A DNA stretch of 64,000 bases from JBFLXR01 sp040757065. GTDB lineage: Bacteria; Pseudomonadota; Gammaproteobacteria; Burkholderiales; Gallionellaceae. Positions 16,823-24,714 of the stretch are shown piece by piece. The DNA is taken from contig JBFLXR010000001.1 in the NCBI GenBank assembly GCA_040757065.1, forward strand, positions 134,656 through 198,655, given 5' to 3'. The notes beneath the pieces are model-generated. The model did no database searches, was not told the origin of the DNA, and worked only from the letters and a program-made list of their open reading frames with translations. Numbering within the stretch: the first letter of the stretch is position 1; each line of letters starts with the position of its first letter. Made by a program: the position numbers and the translations under genes.

Positions 16823-18852
16823 TGAACCGGATACCGGATAAGCCGATGCAACAAGCCTTGATGGAAGTTCACGATTGGACGGTAGCGCTGGAAAACGGGA
16901 CGCGCTTGGTGGATGAAGTTTCGTTCGAACTGTATCCTGGCGAAACGTTGGCATTGTTGGGTGAGTCAGGTTGCGGAAAATCGATGACGGCACTCTCGTT
17001 GTTGCGCCTATTGCCGGACGGCGTGCGAATTGCGGGCGGGACTGCGCACTTTAACGGTGAAGCTGTGCATGCGCTGCCCGAACGGGAGATGAGACGGTTG
17101 CGCGGCCGGCATGCGGCGATGATTTTTCAGGAGCCGGGATTAAGTCTTAACCCTGTGCTGACAGTCGGCGAACAGATCGGCGAGGTGTTGGCATTGCACC
17201 ACGGCATGCAAGGCGATGCGGCACGCAATCGGGCTGTGGAACTGCTCCAGTTGGTGGGGATCCCCGATGCGGTGCGCCGCTTGTCCGAATATCCGTTCCA
17301 ATTTTCTGGGGGGATGAAACAGCGGGTGATGATTGCGATTGCATTGGCAGGGCAGCCCGAGGTACTGATTGCGGATGAACCGACAACAGCGCTGGATGTC
17401 ACTATTCAGGCGCAGGTGCTGCAATTGCTGCACGATTTGCAGGTGCGCAACCGGATGTCGATGTTGCTGATAACCCACGATCTCGGCGTAGTGGCACAAA
17501 CCGCGCATCGTGTTGCGGTGATGTACGCGGGACAGATTGTCGAGTTGGCAACGCGCGAGCAGTTATTTGCCCGTCCGGCGCACCCCTATACCCGCAAGCT
17601 GTTTGCAGCGTTGCCAGATCATGCGCGGCGCGGTAATCGTCTGGAGGCAATCGCGGGTACAGTTCCGCCGATGCACGCATTGCCGAAGGGTTGCCGTTTT
17701 GCGCCGCGCTGCGACCGTGCCTGGGCGCGATGCCATAGCGAAGTGCCGTCCTGGTTCGATACGGAAGAGGGGCAAGGCGTGCGCTGTCATTTGTATGACG
17801 ACCCGGATCGCGTTGAGGCTGCGTCGGGTGCGGAGTATTCCGCCGTGCCGGACGAAACCGTGAAGGTTGCGACGCATGCAGGATCGCCTTTGTTGCAGGT
17901 GACCGATTTGCAAGTGCATTTTCCAATTCGCAAAGGATTGTTGCAGCGCACAGTTGGCTGGGTGAAAGCTGTGGATGGCGTGTCTCTGGAGATTGCGCCG
18001 GGCCGGACGGTGGCGTTGGTCGGCGAATCCGGCTGCGGAAAAACAACGGCTGGTAAGGCTTTGCTGCAATTAATCCGCCCCACCGGCGGGCAAGTGCAAT
18101 TTATGGGGCAGGTGCCAACTTTGCGGGATGCAGGCGCCATGCAGGCCTTGCGCGCCGGGATGCAGATGGTATTTCAGGATCCTTATGCATCTCTGAACCC
18201 GAAAATGCGCATCGCAGAAATTCTGGAGGAGGGGATGACGGCGCTTGGCATCGGCGGCGGATCCGGGGATCGTGCTGCGCGTATCGATGCGCTGCTGGAG
18301 CAAGTCGGGCTGCTGCCTTCGGCCAAGTGGCGCTACCCGCACGAGTTTTCCGGCGGGCAGCGTCAGCGCATTGCGATTGCGCGCGCACTGGCCGTTCGTC
18401 CAAAGCTACTGATTTGTGATGAGCCGACTAGCGCACTGGATGTCTCAGTGCAGGCGCAGATTTTGAATTTGCTTAAATCTTTGCAGCAGGAACTGGGGAT
18501 TAGTTATCTGTTTATCACGCACAATTTGTCCGTGGTTGAGTATCTGGCACATGAGGTGTGTGTGATGTATCTGGGGCGCATTGTCGAGCGCGGCTCAGTG
18601 GAAACTGTGATGACACATCCGGCGCATCCTTATACGCAAGCCCTGTTGTCAGCGGTACCTCGCATTGAGCGTACACAGGCAATCGCCGGTATTTCGGGCG
18701 ATATGCCTTCGCCGGCGCACCCGCCTCAAGGTTGTCACTTTCATCCGCGTTGTCCGCAGGCCATGCCGGTTTGCAGGCAGGCTTATCCCCCCGCTTTTCA
18801 GCGCGGTGAGCAGCATGCCGTGCATTGTTACTTATACGCGCAGGCTGGATAG
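16822..18852 (+). CDS. Peptide ABC transporter ATPase with two fused nucleotide-binding domains
   Basis: A 676-residue fusion of DppD-like and DppF-like ATPases, the YejF layout. Each half has a Walker A (GESGCGKS near residue 50, GESGCGKT near 405), an ABC signature (SGGMKQR, SGGQRQR) and a Walker B ending in DEPTTALD or DEPTSALD. Each half ends in the Cys-rich oligopeptide-transporter C-terminal domain (CRFAPRCDRAWARC, CHFHPRCPQAMPVC), which in some members binds an Fe-S cluster. It drives the preceding permease pair. The frame is open upstream, but the ATG at 16822 overlaps the permease stop and begins at the domain. Confidence 0.94.
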   Translation: MNRIPDKPMQQALMEVHDWTVALENGTRLVDEVSFELYPGETLALLGESGCGKSMTALSLLRLLPDGVRIAGGTAHFNGEAVHALPEREMRRLRGRHAAMIFQEPGLSLNPVLTVGEQIGEVLALHHGMQGDAARNRAVELLQLVGIPDAVRRLSEYPFQFSGGMKQRVMIAIALAGQPEVLIADEPTTALDVTIQAQVLQLLHDLQVRNRMSMLLITHDLGVVAQTAHRVAVMYAGQIVELATREQLFARPAHPYTRKLFAALPDHARRGNRLEAIAGTVPPMHALPKGCRFAPRCDRAWARCHSEVPSWFDTEEGQGVRCHLYDDPDRVEAASGAEYSAVPDETVKVATHAGSPLLQVTDLQVHFPIRKGLLQRTVGWVKAVDGVSLEIAPGRTVALVGESGCGKTTAGKALLQLIRPTGGQVQFMGQVPTLRDAGAMQALRAGMQMVFQDPYASLNPKMRIAEILEEGMTALGIGGGSGDRAARIDALLEQVGLLPSAKWRYPHEFSGGQRQRIAIARALAVRPKLLICDEPTSALDVSVQAQILNLLKSLQQELGISYLFITHNLSVVEYLAHEVCVMYLGRIVERGSVETVMTHPAHPYTQALLSAVPRIERTQAIAGISGDMPSPAHPPQGCHFHPRCPQAMPVCRQAYPPAFQRGEQHAVHCYLYAQAG

Positions 18853-18868
18853 CCGTTCGGCCGGCGCA

Positions 18869-20446
18869 TTATTTCTTCGTGTTTTTTGCGGATGCGGCGC
18901 CGTTTTTCTTGGCAGGCGCTTTCTTGGTAGAGCCGGACTTGTTGGCTTTTTTGGAGGCAGCCTTTTCGCTTTTAGCCGATGCTTTCTTGTTCGTTTTAGC
19001 CGGTTTTTCAGGTTTGCCAGGCTTTGAACCGGGTTTGGCTGGGGGCACGACTTCTTTGCTGTCAGCATGCGCGGCCGGCTTTGTGGCTGTCGGTTGCAGA
19101 TTTTGCACGACGACGATGCTCTGACCGACTTTGAGCTGCTTCAGGCCGGGGTTGAGCGATTTCAGCTTCTCGGGCGTGATGTGATAACGCTTAGCAACGG
19201 AGGCGATGTTGTCGCCTTTGCGTACCGTGTGCCGCATGGTGCGTGTGCCGGGTTCGTCGGACGGGTGAATGTGGACATCGAAAGCTTCGAATTCATCTTC
19301 GGCTTCTTCGCCGTTCAGCGGGACCAGCAAGGTTTGGCCGTTGCTGACGTTGCTGCGCGCACCGAGTCCGTTTACCGCTTTCAAACGATCGACCGTCAGG
19401 CCAAAGCGGGGCGCAAGCTTGTCGAGGCGTTCGCCTTTCTTCGGCTGATAGGCTTGCCAGCTGACTAGCGGTTTGTCGTAACTTTCCAGATTGGCGCGGA
19501 ATGCCTCTACTTTATCGACCGGCAGCAAAATCAGGTTGGCGTTCTCTTGCAATATGACTGGCCTGTTATGCGCGGGATTCAGTGCAACAAACTCATCCAC
19601 ACTGATGTCGGCAAGCTGGGCAGCCAACTTGACGTCGATGTGGTCGGCTGTTGCTACGGCTGCAAAATAAGGTTTGTTTGGAATGTTGCCCAGCGTCAGG
19701 CCATAACTGGCCGGATTGTTGACGATGTTTCTAACCGCTAGCAACTTGGGTACATAGTTACGCGTTTCATCGGGTATTTTGATGCTTTCATAGTCGTCCG
19801 GCAGCCCCTTGCGGCGGTTGCGTTCCTGCGCGCGCATTACGGCGCCTTCGCCGCAGTTGTAGGCCGCCAGCGCCAGTTTCCAGTCGCCGAACATGCCGTA
19901 CAATTTTTCCAAATAATCGAGCGCCCCCTTGGTGGCGCTGATAATGTCTCGCCGACCGTCGTACCACCAGTTTTGTTGCAGGCCGAAATTTTTGCCGGTG
20001 GAGGGGATGAATTGCCAGATACCGGAAGCCCGGCTGACGGAATAAGCTACCGGGTTATAGGCGCTTTCGATCATCGGCAGCAAAGCGATTTCGTTCGGCA
20101 TGCCGCGTTTTTCCACTTCTTCCAGCACATAGTACAGATAGCGGCGCGAACGATCCATCATCCGGGCAACATAATCCGGTCGGTTGGCATACCATTGCTC
20201 GTGTTTGGTTACCAGCGGGCTTTCCATTTCTTCCATGCGGAAACCAGTGCGTACGCGTTGCCAGAATTCATCCGATGCCGGTACGCTCAGGCTAGGGAAA
20301 TCTGCTGCGGGTAGCGGCGCTGACGTCCCGCTTGTGGGCGGAGGCGGTGGCAGCAGCGGTTGTATATTTTCCGCCCGAGCAGCGACTGCCTCGGTTAACA
20401 GCGGCAGCGTAAAGCAGATTGTGGTCAGTAGATGGGAAAAACGCAC
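18869..20446 (-). CDS. mltD: Membrane-bound lytic murein transglycosylase D with LysM repeats and a Lys/Ala-rich tail
   Basis: Periplasmic lytic transglycosylase that cleaves peptidoglycan glycan chains. The SLT domain holds the catalytic Glu in LPMIESAYNP, then SRASGIWQFIPSTG and AAYNCGEGAV. Two LysM-type glycan-binding modules follow, one diverged (about residues 325-375) and one clear (HTVRKGDNIASVAKRYHIT, about 400-445). The final ~75 residues are almost all Lys, Ala, Pro and Ser. A signal-peptide-like segment follows the GTG at 20446; the frame is open for 50 more codons upstream with no better site, so the start is uncertain. No lipobox is evident. Confidence 0.9.
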   Translation of the reverse strand: MRFSHLLTTICFTLPLLTEAVAARAENIQPLLPPPPPTSGTSAPLPAADFPSLSVPASDEFWQRVRTGFRMEEMESPLVTKHEQWYANRPDYVARMMDRSRRYLYYVLEEVEKRGMPNEIALLPMIESAYNPVAYSVSRASGIWQFIPSTGKNFGLQQNWWYDGRRDIISATKGALDYLEKLYGMFGDWKLALAAYNCGEGAVMRAQERNRRKGLPDDYESIKIPDETRNYVPKLLAVRNIVNNPASYGLTLGNIPNKPYFAAVATADHIDVKLAAQLADISVDEFVALNPAHNRPVILQENANLILLPVDKVEAFRANLESYDKPLVSWQAYQPKKGERLDKLAPRFGLTVDRLKAVNGLGARSNVSNGQTLLVPLNGEEAEDEFEAFDVHIHPSDEPGTRTMRHTVRKGDNIASVAKRYHITPEKLKSLNPGLKQLKVGQSIVVVQNLQPTATKPAAHADSKEVVPPAKPGSKPGKPEKPAKTNKKASAKSEKAASKKANKSGSTKKAPAKKNGAASAKNTKK

Positions 20447-20627
20447 CGGGTATAGCGGAATCGAGCAACGCGGGTAACTTAATCGGACGATGTTAACGGA
20501 GGGGGGGAGGGGCGTCAAGTTGTTGTCGGTCGCTGTGTTCCGGTTGTGCGGAAGCATGGAGGGAAGTAACATGCGAGCTAATCGGTCGGGATGCAAAAAA
20601 CAAGAATGGATTCAAGGTGGGTGAGAC

Positions 20628-21473
20628 ATGAAGCTCGTTTCGGTTAAACGGGAAAGTTTGGCATGGGACAAGCCCTTGCCATGGCCTTTATACGACGCCT
20701 CCGGCAGTGTGCTGGTTAAATTCGGCGTGCTGCCCGCGAGCGTGCCGCAATTAGAAGAGTGGTTTTCCAAAGGCGTTTACCGCGACGAACATGAAGGCGA
20801 GCAAAAGAGCAGGAATGTGGAGCAGGGATTCCCGCTCGATCAGGTGAAGCTGCTGATTGGCGATGTGGTGCAATTGCAATCGCTGGCCGACGATACCCGC
20901 TATTACGTGACGCTGGTTGGCTATCTCAAGGGGGAGTGTGTGATAGTGACGGCACCCACCGTGGAAGGGCGTCTGGCGATGGTGAAGGAGGGGCAGGCCT
21001 TCGTCGTGCGTTTCTTTGTTGGTAAAAGTGCTTATGCTTTTTCAAGTAATGTGCGCCGTGTGACTAATTTGCCATTCCCGCATCTGCATATTGGCTATCC
21101 GAAGGAAGTGCGCAGTTTGGTGGTGCGGCGGAGTGCGCGCATCAAGGTCAATATTATTGCGGCGGCCACCACCGAGGCTGGGCGGAATATCGCCTGTATG
21201 GTGCGTGACATTAGTACCGGCGGAGCCTTGGTGGCGGCGCGCGAACGCATCGGCGAATCGGGCGACAGTTTCCGGCTGAAGCTGAATGTGCCTATCGACA
21301 ACGAACCGCACATACTGGATCTGCCTTGTCATGTCCGTTCCGTAAACGATAACGTGCAGTCGGCGGGCGATGCGCTGACGGTGCAGCACGGCGTATCTTT
21401 TGGGCAATTGTCCAAAATCGATAACTTGGTGCTGACCGCCTTGCAGTATAAAAATATCTCCGAAGAGCAATAA
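20628..21473 (+). CDS. PilZ-domain c-di-GMP receptor, YcgR-like
   Basis: A 281-residue cytosolic protein with an N-terminal YcgR/PilZN-like beta domain (about 75-155) and a C-terminal PilZ domain (about 160-275). The c-di-GMP-binding residues are present: VVRRSARIK for the RxxxR loop and DISTGGA for the D/NxSxxG strand. YcgR-type proteins slow the flagellar motor or act on other surface machinery when c-di-GMP is high. No flagellar gene is nearby. It is relevant to the two HD-GYP proteins in this window, which are predicted to degrade the same messenger. Confidence 0.9.
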   Translation: MKLVSVKRESLAWDKPLPWPLYDASGSVLVKFGVLPASVPQLEEWFSKGVYRDEHEGEQKSRNVEQGFPLDQVKLLIGDVVQLQSLADDTRYYVTLVGYLKGECVIVTAPTVEGRLAMVKEGQAFVVRFFVGKSAYAFSSNVRRVTNLPFPHLHIGYPKEVRSLVVRRSARIKVNIIAAATTEAGRNIACMVRDISTGGALVAARERIGESGDSFRLKLNVPIDNEPHILDLPCHVRSVNDNVQSAGDALTVQHGVSFGQLSKIDNLVLTALQYKNISEEQ

Positions 21474-21487
21474 AGCCGTTGATCTGC

Positions 21488-22396
21488 TTATTCGTTCAGC
21501 GGTTCGGTACTGTAGGTGACCGCCAGCCGGTGCGAATCACCCGGAGCAACAGTGACTAGATTGTCGAACGCATTGCCGCTTTCCACACAGAGCATTTTTC
21601 GATAGCCGTCTGCTCCCAGATCGCCCATCTTCTCTGCCTTTTCGATCCACGGATTCCAGACCACAGTAGAGCGGCTGTTTTGCTTTGAAATACGGATTGC
21701 CCGTTTGAGTCCACGATCCAGAATCAGGCAGTCTGCCTCAGTATCGACATAGACCCGGTCGACCTCGGCGGGAATGGCGATGTCTCCGTGCTGGGTATGG
21801 CGCGAAAAGCCCTGCACCTTATCCAGATAATCGCAGCCGTCCAAGCCGCGCACGGATGCGTTGCTTACGTCGCTGATAAGAAAATATGTATGCAGTGCCT
21901 CTCCCAGAGCGAAAGGCTGCGAACCGGTGTTTTGGGTTGTCAGTTCGACATGCAGGGTTTTGCCTACGGTAATCACGATTTCTACCGAGCTTGGATGCGG
22001 CCACAACGTGTGGCCGTTTTCGGTATCGCAAATGGTAAGTGAGATGCGCGTGGTACCGTCCGGCAAAGCTTCTGTGCGAAGTACTTGCCACGGCGTCGTG
22101 CGGGCATGACCGTGTGCAGGGAAGGTGCTTTCGGTTGCGTGGGCGCCGAACCAAGGCCAGCAAATCGGGACGCCGCCTCGCACCGATTTGCCTGCTGCAA
22201 ATTTTGCATCTTGTGATACCCAGAGGAGCGGCGCTTCGCCTCGGGCCTGATAGGTCAGGATGTGTCCGCCTTGCAGGGCGACGCGCGCTTCAGCATATTG
22301 ATTGGCGATCTCCGCGATGATGTAGTCGTCGCTCAGAGCATGGAAATGGAGTTGATTGGACAGGGCGTAGCGCTGATTTAATTCGGAGAGTGTCAT
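21488..22396 (-). CDS. D-hexose-6-phosphate mutarotase (YeaD family)
   Basis: An aldose-1-epimerase-like enzyme of about 302 residues that interconverts alpha and beta anomers of glucose-6-phosphate-type sugars. Family motifs are GGHILTY, RGGVPICWPWFG, the general-acid region ALHTYFLISDV, and VVWNPWIEKAEKMGDLG followed by CVESGNA, where the catalytic Glu sits. The ATG at 22396 is used; a TTG at 22420 is an alternative, and neither has a strong ribosome binding site. It converges on the PilZ gene with only 14 bases between stops. Confidence 0.92.
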   Translation of the reverse strand: MTLSELNQRYALSNQLHFHALSDDYIIAEIANQYAEARVALQGGHILTYQARGEAPLLWVSQDAKFAAGKSVRGGVPICWPWFGAHATESTFPAHGHARTTPWQVLRTEALPDGTTRISLTICDTENGHTLWPHPSSVEIVITVGKTLHVELTTQNTGSQPFALGEALHTYFLISDVSNASVRGLDGCDYLDKVQGFSRHTQHGDIAIPAEVDRVYVDTEADCLILDRGLKRAIRISKQNSRSTVVWNPWIEKAEKMGDLGADGYRKMLCVESGNAFDNLVTVAPGDSHRLAVTYSTEPLNE

Positions 22397-22596
22397 GATG
22401 TCGATTTGATGGGTAACCAAAGCCGATTTTGCGCAGTGCGGGCGGTTTTGGCAAGTGTGGAATGGCGATAGTTTTGCTCGGATATCGGCCTAGGCATATA
22501 ACCATGTGCAAAAAATGGTTAATCCGTTCGGTATATTGTTATTGCATGTGCGATTTGACACACTGGTTTCCCAATAGCCGAAAACTGGAGCAGATC

Positions 22597-22851
22597 ATGA
22601 GAAACCAAGTCCTTCATTACCCGGTTGCGCACCGGGGGCATGATTCCCGGGCGGGGAATTTTGAAGACTCTGAGCGCTGCTGCGGGCGGGTTGTTCAATC
22701 CAGTATCGAAAAGTACGACGCGATGTTGTATACCATGGAAACTATGATTGCGGTTCAGTCGATACTGGACGTGAACCCGGATCACCGAGCTAAGTTATTT
22801 CAGTTAAAAGCTCTGGCAGCAGAGGCGCGCAAGAAGCTGCAGAATCGCTAA
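22597..22851 (+). CDS. Small conserved-looking hypothetical protein
   Basis: An 84-residue protein that I do not recognise. A GGAG site lies seven bases ahead of the ATG, and the second half (SIEKYDAMLYTMETMIAVQSILDVNPDHRAKLFQLKALAAEARKK, given here only as a description of positions about 40-84) is strongly helical with regularly spaced leucines and methionines. The N-terminal half is His/Arg-rich with paired cysteines (about positions 28-29). There is no signal or membrane span. It stands alone, divergent from the mutarotase gene and convergent on mdh. Confidence 0.55.
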   Translation: MRNQVLHYPVAHRGHDSRAGNFEDSERCCGRVVQSSIEKYDAMLYTMETMIAVQSILDVNPDHRAKLFQLKALAAEARKKLQNR

Positions 22852-22889
22852 TCGCGGGTTTATGCGTCCGGCGCGGGCGCACAAATTTT

Positions 22890-22911
22890 CCCGGCCTGAC
22901 ACCAAGCCGGG
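22890..22911 (-). terminator. Weak hairpin after mdh
   Basis: A 6-bp GC stem (CCCGGC / GCCGGG, arms 22890-22895 and 22906-22911) lies directly after the mdh stop. On the minus strand it is followed by AAAATTTG, a poor U-tract. It may act as an mdh terminator or simply protect the 3' end. Confidence 0.4.
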
Positions 22912-22912
22912 A

Positions 22913-23896
22913 TCAGCGCAGTAAATGCAAAACGTGTTCGCGCTCTTCCAGTAATTCCCGGTGGCTTTCTTTCATATGCTGGTGCCCCAGGTCGCTGATC
23001 GGCAATCCCTGAACGATATGGTAGTGCCCGTTGCGGCATGTGACTGGGAATCCGTAAATAACGCCCTCCGGGATGCCATAGCTGCCGTCGGACGGCACGC
23101 TCATCGTTACCCAGTCGTTATGGTGGGAATGAAGCAACCAGTCGTGCATGTGACCGATAGCGGCATTGGCTGCACTAGCTGCGCTGGATAAGCCGCGCGC
23201 TTCGATTACGGCTGCGCCGCGTTTTTGGACGGTGGGGATAAATTCGCGTTCGATCCAATCGTGATCGGACAAAATATCGAGTACTTTCCGACCGCGAATT
23301 TCTGCATGCGACAGATCCGGGTATTGTGTGCCGGAATGATTGCCCCAGACCACCATTTTTTTGATGTCGCGAACGGGCTGGAAGAGCTTGCTGGCAACTT
23401 GTGCGATGGCGCGGTTGTGATCGAGCCGCATCATGGCGCTGAAATTCTTTGGATCGAGGTCGGGCGCATTCTTCATCGCAATGAGTGCGTTGGTGTTGGC
23501 CGGGTTGCCGACTACGAGCACTTTGACATGGCGGGCCGCGAACTCGTTCAATATTTTGCCTTGCTCGGAGAAAATCGCCCCGTTTGCTTCCAGCAAATCT
23601 TTGCGCTCCATGCCTTTGCTGCGCGGGCGGGCGCCGACCAGTAATGCAACTTCGGTATCGCGAAAGGCAATTTTGGGGTCGTCCGTGGTGATGACTTGTT
23701 GCAGCATCGGGAAGTCGCAATCTTCCAATTCCATCGCCACGCCGCGTAAGACTTGCTGAGCGGGTGGAATATCGAGTAGTTGCAGGATGATGGGCTGTTC
23801 CCGGCCGAGCATGTCGCCGTTGGCTATACGAAACAGTAAGTTGTATGCGATTTGGCCGGCTGCGCCGGTGACCGTAATGCGAATCGGGGCTTTCAT
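22913..23896 (-). CDS. mdh: Malate dehydrogenase (NAD)
   Basis: A 327-residue cytosolic malate dehydrogenase of the proteobacterial 'group 2' type, related to eukaryotic cytosolic MDH. The dinucleotide fold starts with VTGAAGQIAYNLLFRIANG. Substrate arginines lie in VGARPRSKGMERKDLL and MRLDHNRA, and the catalytic His is in VVWGNHSGTQYPDLSHA. The ATG at 23896 has a GGGAGAA site upstream and gives the normal N-terminus; the longer open frame is not needed. It is divergent from sdhCDAB, so malate and succinate oxidation genes share a 102-base control region. Confidence 0.95.
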   Translation of the reverse strand: MKAPIRITVTGAAGQIAYNLLFRIANGDMLGREQPIILQLLDIPPAQQVLRGVAMELEDCDFPMLQQVITTDDPKIAFRDTEVALLVGARPRSKGMERKDLLEANGAIFSEQGKILNEFAARHVKVLVVGNPANTNALIAMKNAPDLDPKNFSAMMRLDHNRAIAQVASKLFQPVRDIKKMVVWGNHSGTQYPDLSHAEIRGRKVLDILSDHDWIEREFIPTVQKRGAAVIEARGLSSAASAANAAIGHMHDWLLHSHHNDWVTMSVPSDGSYGIPEGVIYGFPVTCRNGHYHIVQGLPISDLGHQHMKESHRELLEEREHVLHLLR

Positions 23897-23956
23897 GATG
23901 TTCTCCCTGGAATGGTCTGGTTCGATTGTGCCAGTATTCCGTTCCGGCGCAAAGAG

Positions 23957-23972
23957 TGCTAGATTCCTAGCA
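23957..23972. promoter_or_regulatory. Short dyad in the mdh-sdhC control region
   Basis: TGCTAG and CTAGCA form a perfect 6-bp inverted repeat with a 4-base spacer, lying 27 bases ahead of the sdhC ATG within the divergent promoter gap. It could be an operator or a 5' leader hairpin. No regulator can be named. Confidence 0.3.
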
Positions 23973-23998
23973 TGATTGCAATTATGCGGACAGGGGTT

Positions 23999-24373
23999 AT
24001 GAATAAGAAACGTCCCAAGCATCTCGCACTACACCAGATCAGGCTGCCGTTGCCCGGCATGGTTTCCATCCTGCACCGCGTCAGCGGCGCTCTGTTGTTT
24101 CTGGCTTTACCCTTGCTGCTGTATATATTGCAAGCCAGCCTGCGCTCGATTGAGACATACACGCGCATTGCAGAGGTGTTGCAGCACGGCCTGGCGAAAC
24201 TGGTGCTGGTCGGCCTGATTTGGGCATTTTTGCACCATTTTTTTGCCGGGTTGCGTTATCTGGCGATCGATATGCATTGGGTCAATGGTTTGGCGGCGGC
24301 ACGTGCCAGCAGTAAGCTGGTCTTGCTTTGCAGTTTTGCACTGACAGTTTTGATCGGGGTGCGGATATGGTAG
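23999..24373 (+). CDS. sdhC: Succinate dehydrogenase cytochrome b556 subunit
   Basis: A 124-residue inner-membrane anchor of complex II with three spans. MNKKRPKHLALHQIRLPLPG and SILHRVSGALLF match the SdhC N-terminus and quinone-site Ser/Arg region. His80 in HHFFAGLRYL is in the place of the haem-ligating His; the following residue, often His, is Tyr here. Two in-frame ATGs lie upstream (23972, 23984), but the ATG at 23999, after AGGGG, gives the family's usual start. It overlaps sdhD by 7 bases. Confidence 0.92.
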   Translation: MNKKRPKHLALHQIRLPLPGMVSILHRVSGALLFLALPLLLYILQASLRSIETYTRIAEVLQHGLAKLVLVGLIWAFLHHFFAGLRYLAIDMHWVNGLAAARASSKLVLLCSFALTVLIGVRIW

Positions 24374-24714
24374 ATCGCATTGTTACCGGGGCGCACTATG
24401 GGTTGCGCGACTGGCTGATCCAAAGAGTAACGGCAGTGGTCATGGCTGTTTATACCTTGTTTATCGCGGCATTTTTGGTGAGGCACCCACATCCGGGATA
24501 CGATCAGTGGACGGGGCTCTTTTCCAGCAACATCGTCCGCTCGTTCTCCTTATTGTTTTTGTTGTCGCTGTACTACCACGCCTGGATTGGCGTACGCGAC
24601 ATCGTGATGGATTACATCAAGCCGCCGTTCGTGCGGCTGGCAATTCATGTGGCGGTAGTTCTGGCCTTGCTGTTGTATGCGATCTGGTCGGTGCAAATTT
24701 TGTGGGGCATGTGA
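24367..24714 (+). CDS. sdhD: Succinate dehydrogenase hydrophobic membrane anchor subunit
   Basis: A 115-residue membrane anchor of complex II with three spans. DWLIQRVTAVVMAVY is the N-terminal family signature. The second haem ligand is His71 in YYHAWIGVRDIVMDY, and the Asp/Tyr pair at 82-83 matches the quinone-site region. The ATG at 24367 lies inside the sdhC 3' end and the stop overlaps the sdhA start by one base, so the four subunits are translated as a coupled set. Confidence 0.92.
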   Translation: MVDRIVTGAHYGLRDWLIQRVTAVVMAVYTLFIAAFLVRHPHPGYDQWTGLFSSNIVRSFSLLFLLSLYYHAWIGVRDIVMDYIKPPFVRLAIHVAVVLALLLYAIWSVQILWGM

